Source: an uncultured Lachnospiraceae bacterium (GTDB lineage Bacteria > Bacillota > Clostridia > Lachnospirales > Lachnospiraceae). Taken from it: a stretch of 29,578 nucleotides of DNA. The translations under genes were made by a program, and so were the position numbers. Every line of letters begins with the position of its first letter. The first letter of the stretch is position 1. Below the pieces are notes generated by a model that saw only the letters and a program-made list of their open reading frames with translations, had not been told where the DNA came from and searched no databases. Shown in pieces: positions 8,430-16,252 of the stretch. The stretch covers positions 1 to 29,578 of the forward strand of contig CAJUMV010000047.1 in the NCBI GenBank assembly GCA_910587715.1, given 5' to 3'.

Positions 8430-8813
8430 ATGTATATCGAGATAGATTTTAACAGCGATCAGGCGATTTATATGCAGCTTCGAGACCAGATTATCATGGG
8501 AATCGCTTCTTCCCGGTTTCAGGAGGGAGATATGCTCCCCTCCGTCAGACAGCTTGCAGACGCCATCGGCATCAACATGCATACGGTCAACAAGGCGTAC
8601 ACGGTTTTAAAGCAGGAAGGCTATGTGAAAGTGGATCGCAGGCGGGGTGTGATGGTTGCCGTGGACATTGACAGGATGCGTGCCATAGAGGAGATCAGAG
8701 AAGATTTGATGGTCACTCTGGCAAAGGCAAGCTGCAAGAATATTTCAGGAGAAGAAGTGCATGCTCTTATAGACGAAATCTATGAGGAATATGGGAAAGG
8801 AATGAGAGAGTAA
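8430..8813 (+). CDS. GntR-family transcriptional regulator, YtrA-like
   Basis: A 127-residue protein with an N-terminal winged helix at about residues 10-76, including the hallmark LPSVRQLADAIGINMHTVNKAYTVLKQEGYV and a wing RRRGVMV. The short C-terminal part (about 50 residues, helical) is too small for a FadR or HutC effector domain, which places it in the YtrA-type subgroup. Those usually repress their own operon, often one with a transporter or stress genes. It starts two bases after the SH3 gene stop and its own stop TAA is directly followed by the clpC ATG, so the three genes are almost certainly translated from one message. It is a good candidate regulator of clpC. Confidence 0.9.
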   Translation: MYIEIDFNSDQAIYMQLRDQIIMGIASSRFQEGDMLPSVRQLADAIGINMHTVNKAYTVLKQEGYVKVDRRRGVMVAVDIDRMRAIEEIREDLMVTLAKASCKNISGEEVHALIDEIYEEYGKGMRE

Positions 8814-11294
8814 ATGCAGCCACAATTTACGGATAAGGCGAAGGCGGCGCTTATTTTAGCGGAGAGGGCCGCCAGAAGCTTACGGCAGAGTTATGTGGGA
8901 AGCGAGCACATTCTGTTGGGACTTTTACGGGAGAATACAGGCGTTGCGGCGACCGTGCTTTTGAATAACGGCGTGGACGTGGGAAAGCTTAAGGAGATGA
9001 TAAAGGATTTGATCGTGCCGGAGACTTCCGTGCTGATTGCGGAGCGGGACGGTTATTCCCCGCGTGCGCAGGCAATTTTGGAGGAAGCGCACAGACAGGC
9101 GGACAGATTTCGCAGCGACAAGACGGGGACGGAGCACATTCTTCTCGCGCTTTTAAAGGAGGGGGAGAATGTAGCGGTCAGACTGTTGAACACCATGGGC
9201 ATTTCGGTGCAGAAGCTCTATGTGGATGTGCTGGTGGCAATGGGAGAGGACGGCGCGCTCTATAAAGAAGATTTAGGCAGAAAACAGAATAAGAAAAAGG
9301 GGAACACCTCCACCCTTGACCATTACAGCAGGGATTTGACGGCGCTTGCCAGAGAGGGGAAGCTTGACCCGGTGATCGGCAGGGAAGAGGAGATTACCCG
9401 GGTGGTGCAGATTCTTTCCCGCCGCACGAAGAACAATCCCTGTCTCGTGGGAGAGCCGGGCGTGGGCAAGACGGCTGTGGTGGAAGGACTTGCGGCGAGG
9501 ATTGTGACCGGGGACGTGCCTTTTACGGTACAGAATAAAAGGCTTCTGACGCTGGATCTTTCCGGTATGGTGGCAGGCAGCAAGTACCGCGGCGAGTTCG
9601 AGGAGCGGATTAAAAAGGTTATCAAGGAAGTCATTGAGGACGGCAATATTATCCTCTTTCTGGACGAGATGCACACCATTATCGGTGCGGGCGGCGCGGA
9701 GGGCGCGATCGACGCTTCCAATATTTTGAAGCCGTCCCTTGCAAGAGGGGAAATTCAGTTGATCGGCGCGACTACCATCGCGGAGTACCGCAAGTATGTG
9801 GAGAAGGACGCGGCGTTAGAACGGCGTTTCCATCCGGTGACGGTGGAGGAGCCGACCCTTGAGGAGACGGAGAACATTCTGCGCGGCATCGCCCACAAAT
9901 ATGAGGAGCATCATCGGGTTACCATCACGCCGGAAGCAATCAGCGCGGCGGTGGCGTTGTCGGCGCGTTATATTAACGATAGAAACCTGCCGGATAAAGC
10001 AATCGACCTGATTGACGAGGCATCGGCGGCGGTGCGGCTGCATGTGACGAAACAGCCCGACAAGCTGCAGGAGCTGTCGGAGGAGATAGATAAAATCGAT
10101 TTGCAGATTGAGCGCTCCATTCGCATGGAAGCGTTCACGCAGGCGGCGGAGCTGAAAAAGAAGCAGGAGAGCTGCATCAGGAAATATGAGCGCATGGTGA
10201 AGCGGCTGGAGCAGGAAGAGCAGAACCGCGCCTATGTCGTGGGAGAAAACGAGATTGCGGAAGTGGTGGCGCTCTGGACGAAGATTCCAGTCAAGAAGCT
10301 GGCGGAGAAGGAGAGCGAGCGGCTGTTGAAGCTGGAATCCATTCTCCACAAGCGTGTGATCGGGCAGGAAGAAGCGGTCGTGGCGGTGGCGAAGGCGATG
10401 CGCCGCGGCAGGGTGGGACTGCAGGATCCAAATCGACCGATTGGGTCATTCCTGTTTCTGGGACCTACCGGCGTGGGAAAGACCGAGCTGTCAAAGGCGC
10501 TTGCGGAAGCCATGTTCGGTTCGGAAAACGCCTTAATCCGCGTGGATATGTCGGAGTACATGGAAGGGCATTCGGTGTCCAAGATGATTGGCTCGCCGCC
10601 GGGCTATGTGGGGTTCGAGGAGGGAGGACAGCTCTCCGAGAAGGTTCGCAGGAACCCCTATTCTGTGGTGCTCTTTGACGAGATAGAGAAAGCGCATCCG
10701 GATGTGTTCAACGTCCTTTTGCAAGTGTTGGACGACGGGCATATCACCGATTCCAAGGGGCGGAAGGTAAGCTTCAAGAATACCATTTTGATCATGACTT
10801 CCAATGCCGGAGCGCAGCGGATTATTGACCCGAAAAATTTGGGATTCGGTGCGGCGGAGACAGAGAAGCAAAGCTATGATAAAATGAAAGATAAGGTTAT
10901 GGAAGAGGTGAAACGCCTTTTCAAGCCGGAGTTTATTAATAGAATTGATGAAATCATGGTGTTCCACCCGTTAAACAAAGACGATATGAAAGCAATCATC
11001 ACATTGCTCAGCAAAAATCTGTCAAAGCGGTGCAAGGAGCAGATGGATATCGAGTTGTCGGTCGGTACTGCCGTAAAGGAGTATCTGATTGAGAAGCATA
11101 TGGATGCCAAAATGGGAGCGAGACCCATGAAACGTGCCATCCAGTCGGAGATTGAGGACGCGCTGGCGGAGGAAATCCTTGCCGGTAAAGTAAAGAGCGG
11201 CGATAAGGTGTCTGTGGGGCTGAAAAATAAGAAGATTACCTTTACGGTAAAACCCGTTTCACAGATGCCGGAAAAAATAACCAAGGGACATTAG
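8814..11294 (+). CDS. clpC: ATP-dependent Clp protease ATP-binding subunit ClpC
   Basis: An 826-residue Hsp100 unfoldase that feeds proteins into ClpP. Domain order is complete: double Clp-N repeats (about 1-145), AAA+ domain 1 with Walker A GEPGVGKT at 213-220 and FLDEMHTI Walker B, a UVR-like coiled coil near 420-470, and AAA+ domain 2 with Walker A GPTGVGKT at 550-557 and LFDEIEKAHPD. The ClpP-docking loop is the LGF at 676-678, which marks it as a protease partner and not a ClpB-type disaggregase. It is preceded by GntR with zero spacing. The ctsR-mcsA-mcsB genes that precede clpC in Bacillus are absent here, and I saw no CtsR-type direct repeat upstream of the operon. Confidence 0.95.
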   Translation: MQPQFTDKAKAALILAERAARSLRQSYVGSEHILLGLLRENTGVAATVLLNNGVDVGKLKEMIKDLIVPETSVLIAERDGYSPRAQAILEEAHRQADRFRSDKTGTEHILLALLKEGENVAVRLLNTMGISVQKLYVDVLVAMGEDGALYKEDLGRKQNKKKGNTSTLDHYSRDLTALAREGKLDPVIGREEEITRVVQILSRRTKNNPCLVGEPGVGKTAVVEGLAARIVTGDVPFTVQNKRLLTLDLSGMVAGSKYRGEFEERIKKVIKEVIEDGNIILFLDEMHTIIGAGGAEGAIDASNILKPSLARGEIQLIGATTIAEYRKYVEKDAALERRFHPVTVEEPTLEETENILRGIAHKYEEHHRVTITPEAISAAVALSARYINDRNLPDKAIDLIDEASAAVRLHVTKQPDKLQELSEEIDKIDLQIERSIRMEAFTQAAELKKKQESCIRKYERMVKRLEQEEQNRAYVVGENEIAEVVALWTKIPVKKLAEKESERLLKLESILHKRVIGQEEAVVAVAKAMRRGRVGLQDPNRPIGSFLFLGPTGVGKTELSKALAEAMFGSENALIRVDMSEYMEGHSVSKMIGSPPGYVGFEEGGQLSEKVRRNPYSVVLFDEIEKAHPDVFNVLLQVLDDGHITDSKGRKVSFKNTILIMTSNAGAQRIIDPKNLGFGAAETEKQSYDKMKDKVMEEVKRLFKPEFINRIDEIMVFHPLNKDDMKAIITLLSKNLSKRCKEQMDIELSVGTAVKEYLIEKHMDAKMGARPMKRAIQSEIEDALAEEILAGKVKSGDKVSVGLKNKKITFTVKPVSQMPEKITKGH

Positions 11295-11306
11295 GAGGAA
11301 AAAGCG

Positions 11307-11717
11307 ATGGCTGTAGTAGAAGAATTGCTGCGCGCAGAGGGTGACAGGACGATCAGCTTTGGGAATCATAAGCTGGCGGCAAAGGCAAAGCTGGAGGATT
11401 ATGAGCACGGCGGTAATCTTTATAAGGTGAAGACCTTTAAGGAGCTGACGAAGCTTGAAAAGAACGGCATGTTTGCCTATGAATCGGAGCCGGGCACGAG
11501 TGTGAACCGTTTCGAGGAGACGGAGAACGGGCTTACTTTTACGGTGGAAGGCGACGAGGATGCGCAGATTACCGTGGGACTTGAGGAAGACACGGCTTAC
11601 AAAGTGTATGTGAACGGCGCCAACGTGGGCGAGATGAAAACGAACCTGAGCGGCAAGCTGAGTATCAGCGTGGAGCTTGCAAACGTCGGCGCGGTGGAAG
11701 TCAAGATCGTCAAGTAG
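11307..11717 (+). CDS. Conserved hypothetical protein, 136 aa (often labelled endosialidase)
   Basis: ATG 11307 follows a strong TAGGAGGAAAAAG site, 12 bases after the clpC stop. The protein is beta-rich with alternating charges and has no signal peptide or membrane helix. The segments AEGDRTISFGNHKLAAKAKLEDYEHGG, YKVKTFKELTKLEKNGMF and MKTNLSGKLSISVEL look strongly conserved. I recall near-identical 136-residue proteins in many Lachnospiraceae annotated as endosialidase. Nothing in the sequence supports a sialidase activity: no Asp boxes and far too short. It is the last gene before a good terminator, so it closes the ClpC unit. It might be an adaptor or ligand-binding protein, but that is a guess. 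Confidence 0.8.
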   Translation: MAVVEELLRAEGDRTISFGNHKLAAKAKLEDYEHGGNLYKVKTFKELTKLEKNGMFAYESEPGTSVNRFEETENGLTFTVEGDEDAQITVGLEEDTAYKVYVNGANVGEMKTNLSGKLSISVELANVGAVEVKIVK

Positions 11718-11763
11718 GCGGTCGGGGCGGTTTTAGCCGCAGAATCGGATATGGCCGGGTGGT

Positions 11764-11817
11764 AACAGGGGTTTCAGCTGACATGTATGTCATGTTGGGC
11801 GGAGAACCCCTGTTTTT
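11764..11817 (+). terminator. Rho-independent terminator with nested palindrome
   Basis: AACAGGGGTT (11764-11773) pairs perfectly with AACCCCTGTT (11805-11814), followed by a T5 run (11813-11817). The long loop itself holds TGACAT-GT-ATGTCA (11779-11792), a second perfect stem. It ends the operon 47 bases after the 136-residue protein. Confidence 0.85.
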
Positions 11818-11880
11818 CACTTGGTAGGAAATTGTGGAAGCGCGTGTTTGCGAATGTACGGTAAAAGAAAGGAAACAGAA

Positions 11881-13248
11881 ATGGCGAAGGGAAAATCGAC
11901 GGTGTTTTTCTGTCAGAGCTGCGGCTACGAATCTTCCAAATGGCTGGGACAGTGCCCCGGCTGCAAGGAGTGGAATACTATGGTGGAGGAGCCTGCCGTC
12001 CCGAAAGGAAACAGCGGCGCGGGCAGCAGCGTGTCGGACAGAAGGGCGGCAGCGCCGGTGCGTTTAACGCAGGTGGAGCTGCGGGAGGGAGAACGCATGA
12101 CTACGCATATCGCCGAGCTTGACAGGGTGCTCGGCGGCGGAATCGTGCCCGGTTCGCTTACGCTCGTGGGCGGCGACCCCGGCATCGGCAAGTCCACGCT
12201 GCTCTTGCAGGTCTGCAGGCATATGGCGGCGGACGGACGTAAGATCCTCTATATATCTGGGGAAGAATCCCTGCAGCAGATTAAAATGCGCGCCAACCGG
12301 CTCGGGGATTTTTCGGACCAGCTTCTCCTTCTGTGCGAGACGAATCTGGCAATCGTGGAGCAGACCATCCGCAGGGAGCAGCCCGTGGCGGCGGTCATTG
12401 ACTCCATTCAGACGATGTACCGGGAGGAAATTTCTTCCGCGCCGGGCAGCGTTTCCCAGGTACGGGAATCCACCAATGTGCTGATGCAGCTTGCTAAGGG
12501 GCTTGGCATCTCCATTTTCATCGTGGGTCATGTGACGAAGGAGGGAACCGTGGCGGGACCGCGGGTTTTGGAGCATATGGTGGACACGGTGCTCTATTTT
12601 GAGGGAGACAGACACGCTTCTTACCGAATTCTGCGGGGTGTGAAAAACCGTTTCGGCTCCACAAATGAGATTGGCGTTTTTGAGATGAAGGAGGAGGGGC
12701 TTGCGGAGGTGGAGAACGCTTCCGAGTTTATGTTGAGCGGCAAGCCGGAGGGCGCCAGCGGCTCCGTGGTTTCCTGCTCCATGGAAGGGACAAGACCGAT
12801 TCTTTTGGAAATTCAGGCGCTTCTGTGCCACAGCAATTTCGGCATTCCGAGAAGGCAGGCGACGGGCATGGATTTTAACCGATTGAATCTGCTGATGGCA
12901 GTTTTGGAGAAGCGGTTAAATCTGCAGATGTCGGACTGCGACGCCTATGTGAATCTGGCGGGCGGTATGCGGATTGCGGAGCCGGCGATCGACCTGGGGG
13001 TGGCTATGGCGGCGGTCTCCAGCTTTAAGAACCGGGCGATTGATGACAGGACCATTGTCTTTGGCGAAATCGGCTTAAGCGGGGAGGTGCGCGGCGTCTC
13101 ACAGGCATCCCAGAGGGTGGCGGAGGCGGCGAAGCTGGGCTTTACCACCTGTATTCTGCCGGCGGTCAATGCAGGGCAGATCCGGACGAAAGAAGGGATT
13201 CAGATTATCGGCGTCAAGACGGTGCGGGACGCCGTTGACTTGATTTAA
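11881..13248 (+). CDS. radA: DNA repair protein RadA
   Basis: A 455-residue RecA-like helicase that promotes branch migration in homologous recombination and repair. The start is ATG 11881 (MAKGKSTVFFCQSCGYES), which gives the canonical N-terminus; an upstream ATG at 11821 lacks support. It has a Cys4 zinc finger C11/C14...C25/C28, Walker A GDPGIGKS at 98-105, the RadA-specific KNRFG motif at 255-259, and a C-terminal Lon-like domain from about 270 to 455 (GGMRIAEPAIDLGVAMA, IVFGEIGLSGEVR). Complete and of normal length. It follows the ClpC-operon terminator and probably has its own promoter in the 63-base gap, though none is clear. Confidence 0.96.
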   Translation: MAKGKSTVFFCQSCGYESSKWLGQCPGCKEWNTMVEEPAVPKGNSGAGSSVSDRRAAAPVRLTQVELREGERMTTHIAELDRVLGGGIVPGSLTLVGGDPGIGKSTLLLQVCRHMAADGRKILYISGEESLQQIKMRANRLGDFSDQLLLLCETNLAIVEQTIRREQPVAAVIDSIQTMYREEISSAPGSVSQVRESTNVLMQLAKGLGISIFIVGHVTKEGTVAGPRVLEHMVDTVLYFEGDRHASYRILRGVKNRFGSTNEIGVFEMKEEGLAEVENASEFMLSGKPEGASGSVVSCSMEGTRPILLEIQALLCHSNFGIPRRQATGMDFNRLNLLMAVLEKRLNLQMSDCDAYVNLAGGMRIAEPAIDLGVAMAAVSSFKNRAIDDRTIVFGEIGLSGEVRGVSQASQRVAEAAKLGFTTCILPAVNAGQIRTKEGIQIIGVKTVRDAVDLI

Positions 13249-13384
13249 GGGCATTTATGTGGTACGATATTCGAGGTTATTTCCATTTTTTTGTATAGGT
13301 AATTGCGACAGCGTAAAACCGAATCGTCGCTGTCTGGCGATGGTTTCTACAAACAGAGAACGGTAATCTGACAAAGGAGTCAGT

Positions 13385-14470
13385 ATGGATAAGAGAAAGC
13401 ACGGCTTTCGCGGAAGCATCCCTCTTCTGATTTTGGAAATCTGCGTTCTGCTTATCGCAATCGGCGTCATGTACGTGGTGGTCACAATGACAGGTGAGGT
13501 GAACCACAAGGATATTGATGAGGAAAATATCCGCATCAATGAGGAGATTGTTAGGAAAAAGACAACCGATGTGAAGCAGAGCGAGAAGAAGGAAGAGGAA
13601 AAGAAAAAGGGATATCGCAACATTGCGCTCTTTGGCGTGGATGCCAGAGACGGCGAGCTGGGGAGAGGCACCAGAAGCGACACCATTATGATTGCCAGTA
13701 TTAACCAGGACACGCAGGAGATTAAGCTGATTTCCGTGTTTCGGGATACCTACCTGAATCTGGGCAATGATTCTTATAATAAATGTAATACGGCATATGC
13801 GCAGGGCGGACCGGAGCAGGCAATTAATATGCTCAACATGAATATGGATCTGGACATTACGGATTATGTGACCATCGGTTTTTCGGGATTGATTGATGCG
13901 GTCAATGCGCTGGGCGGCGTGGAGATTGAGGTGACAGACTCGGAAATTTCCCATTTGAATAATTATCAGCTCTGTATGGCGGAGGAGCTGGGTGTGGATT
14001 ATATCCCGGTGGAGCAGAGCGGCAGGCAGCTTTTAAACGGGATGCAGGCAACGGCTTACTGTCGGATCCGTTACACAAAGGGCGATGATTTCAGAAGGGC
14101 GGAAAGGCAGCGGGAAGTGCTCAGGGCTATGATGGACAAGGCTGGCGGCGCGTCAGTCGGTACATTGACTGATATGGTTAATGCAGTGCTGCCGCAGGTG
14201 GAGACCTCTCTGGATGTGAATGAGATTTTGAGCGTGCTGGGAAGCGTGGCGGGCTATCAGATGACGGAGAGCGACGGTTTCCCTTTTGAGGGAGGCAGAG
14301 CCGGCGCCAATGTGGGAAGCAAGGGAAGCTGTGTGATTCCCGTGGATTTGGAGGAGAATGTAAGGCAGCTCCATCAGATTTTGTACCCGGAAGAGCGCTA
14401 CAGCCCTTCGTCCCGCATCAGACAGATTGATGAGGAAATCAAAGCGCAGACAAATGAGTATTTACAATAA
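13385..14470 (+). CDS. LytR-CpsA-Psr (LCP) family cell-wall polymer ligase
   Basis: A 361-residue membrane-anchored protein. LCP enzymes transfer teichoic acid or capsule polymers from the lipid carrier onto peptidoglycan. Residues 12-34 are a transmembrane helix preceded by a basic N-terminus. A charged coiled linker follows (about 40-75, Lys/Glu-rich), then the LCP domain from Y77. The lipid-phosphate-binding features are present: GVDARDG (84-90), R97-S98-D99 in GTRSDTIM, and the VFRDTYL motif. RIRYTKGDDFRRAERQREVL near residues 222-241 is the conserved second Arg cluster. ATG 13385 lies after AAAGGAG. The ABC exporter pair begins 49 bases downstream. Confidence 0.92.
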   Translation: MDKRKHGFRGSIPLLILEICVLLIAIGVMYVVVTMTGEVNHKDIDEENIRINEEIVRKKTTDVKQSEKKEEEKKKGYRNIALFGVDARDGELGRGTRSDTIMIASINQDTQEIKLISVFRDTYLNLGNDSYNKCNTAYAQGGPEQAINMLNMNMDLDITDYVTIGFSGLIDAVNALGGVEIEVTDSEISHLNNYQLCMAEELGVDYIPVEQSGRQLLNGMQATAYCRIRYTKGDDFRRAERQREVLRAMMDKAGGASVGTLTDMVNAVLPQVETSLDVNEILSVLGSVAGYQMTESDGFPFEGGRAGANVGSKGSCVIPVDLEENVRQLHQILYPEERYSPSSRIRQIDEEIKAQTNEYLQ

Positions 14471-14519
14471 CAGTTCAGCCGTATCATAATCAGACAAACA
14501 AGAACGGAAACAAGTCATT

Positions 14520-16241
14520 ATGAAAAAACTGCTTATCTATTTAAAGAATTATAAAAAAGAGACGGTTTTCGCACCGCTCTTTAAAATGCTGGAGGCAACA
14601 TTTGAGCTGTTTGTGCCGCTCGTAATGGCGGCAATCATTGATCGGGGCATCGGGCAGGCGGACACGGGATATGTCCTGAAAATGGGCGGCATTCTCGTGG
14701 CGCTCGGACTGATTGGGCTGCTGTGTTCCATCACGGCGCAGTATTTTGCGGCGAAGGCGGCGGTGGGATTTTCTACGGGCTTAAAACATGCGCTGTTTGA
14801 CCATATCCAGAGCCTTTCTTTCACGGAAATCGATACGCTGGGTACTTCTACGCTGATTACCCGCATGACCTCCGACGTGAACCAGGTGCAGAACGGCGTC
14901 AATATGGTGCTGCGTTTATTTTTGCGTTCACCTTTTATCGTGTTTGGCGCAATGATCATGGCGTTTACGATCGACGTCAAGGCGGCAATGATTTTCGTGG
15001 TGACAATCCCCCTTCTGGCGGTGGTGGTGTTCGGGATCATGGCGCTCACCATGCCCATGTACAAGAAGGTGCAGGCAGGACTGGACGCGGTGCTCGGCGC
15101 CACAAGGGAAAACCTGACGGGCGCGCGGGTGATTCGCGCTTTTCATAAAGAGGAAGAAGAGGTTGACCGGTTTGAGGAGAAAAATGAATTTCTCACCCGC
15201 CTGCAGCTTGTCGTGGGCAGAATTTCGGCATTGACCAATCCGGTCACATATATTATCATCAACGCGGCAACCATCCTTCTGCTCTATACGGGCGCGGTGC
15301 GCGTAGAGAACGGCAGCATCACGCAGGGCGAAGTGGTGGCGTTAGTCAACTACATGTCGCAGATTTTGGTGGAGCTGATTAAGCTGGCGAATCTGATCAT
15401 CACGATTACGAAGGCGCTCGCCTGTGCGAACCGAATCGAGGCGGTGTTTGAGGTGGAGTCGTCTATGGAGTGGCGGGATGCGGCGGACGGGGAAGGTGCA
15501 AGTCTTGCCGTGGAGTTCGATCATGTCCATCTGACTTACGGGGGCGCGGGCGCGGAATCTTTAAGTGATATTCATATCCGGGTGCCGAAAGGACAGACCG
15601 TCGGCATCATAGGCGGCACGGGTTCGGGCAAGTCGTCTCTGGTCAATATGATTCCCCGCTTTTATGACGCCACGTCCGGCACGGTGCGCGTGGACGGACG
15701 GGACGTGAAAACCTACGGGATGGAAGAACTGCGGGAAAAGATTGGGATTGTTCTGCAGAAGGCGGTGCTTTTTAGGGGAACGATTCGGGATAACCTGCTG
15801 TGGGGCAACGGTGCCGCCACGGATGAAGAACTGTGGGAAGCGCTGCGGCTGGCGCAGGCAAAGGAATTTGTGGAGACGAAGGAAGGGCGACTGGATGCGC
15901 CTGTGGCGCAGGAAGGGCGCAATCTTTCCGGCGGGCAGAGACAGCGGCTGACCATAGCGCGGGCGCTGGTGGCGAAGCCGGAGATTCTGATATTGGATGA
16001 CAGCGCGTCGGCGTTGGATTATGCCACGGACGCGGCGCTGCGCAGGGCGCTTAAGGAGCTGCCCGGAGAGACAACGGTGTTTATCGTGTCGCAGCGCGCC
16101 TCCTCGATTCAGCACGCGGACCAGATCATCGTGCTGGAGGATGGCGAGATGGCAGGATGCGGCACCCACGAGGAGCTGCTGGCGGGGTGCGAGGTGTACC
16201 AAGAAATATACTACTCTCAGTTCGAGAAACAGAATGGATAG
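14520..16241 (+). CDS. Heterodimeric ABC exporter subunit with degenerate ATP site
   Basis: A 573-residue half-transporter: six transmembrane helices (about 1-310) fused to one nucleotide-binding domain. Walker A is GGTGSGKS at 365-372 and the signature LSGGQ is at 469-473. Walker B ends D493-D494, so the catalytic Glu is replaced by Asp, and the switch histidine is Gln525 (SQRAS). These are the changes seen in the degenerate half of heterodimeric exporters such as BmrC/BmrD, LmrC/LmrD and TM287/TM288. Its partner follows after 11 bases. Substrate is not predictable from sequence; multidrug or lipid export is typical. The ribosome site is weak (ACGGAAAC). Confidence 0.92.
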   Translation: MKKLLIYLKNYKKETVFAPLFKMLEATFELFVPLVMAAIIDRGIGQADTGYVLKMGGILVALGLIGLLCSITAQYFAAKAAVGFSTGLKHALFDHIQSLSFTEIDTLGTSTLITRMTSDVNQVQNGVNMVLRLFLRSPFIVFGAMIMAFTIDVKAAMIFVVTIPLLAVVVFGIMALTMPMYKKVQAGLDAVLGATRENLTGARVIRAFHKEEEEVDRFEEKNEFLTRLQLVVGRISALTNPVTYIIINAATILLLYTGAVRVENGSITQGEVVALVNYMSQILVELIKLANLIITITKALACANRIEAVFEVESSMEWRDAADGEGASLAVEFDHVHLTYGGAGAESLSDIHIRVPKGQTVGIIGGTGSGKSSLVNMIPRFYDATSGTVRVDGRDVKTYGMEELREKIGIVLQKAVLFRGTIRDNLLWGNGAATDEELWEALRLAQAKEFVETKEGRLDAPVAQEGRNLSGGQRQRLTIARALVAKPEILILDDSASALDYATDAALRRALKELPGETTVFIVSQRASSIQHADQIIVLEDGEMAGCGTHEELLAGCEVYQEIYYSQFEKQNG

Positions 16242-16252
16242 AGGAGAACAAC

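Noticed and set aside
8380..8430. CtsR operator upstream of the GntR-clpC genes
   Set aside because: No tandem GGTCAAA-type heptads were seen here or before 6564.
13307..13334. GACAGCG/CGCTGTC inverted repeat between radA and the LCP gene as a terminator
   Set aside because: The stem is 7 bp with a 14-base loop and no T-run follows; it may be chance.
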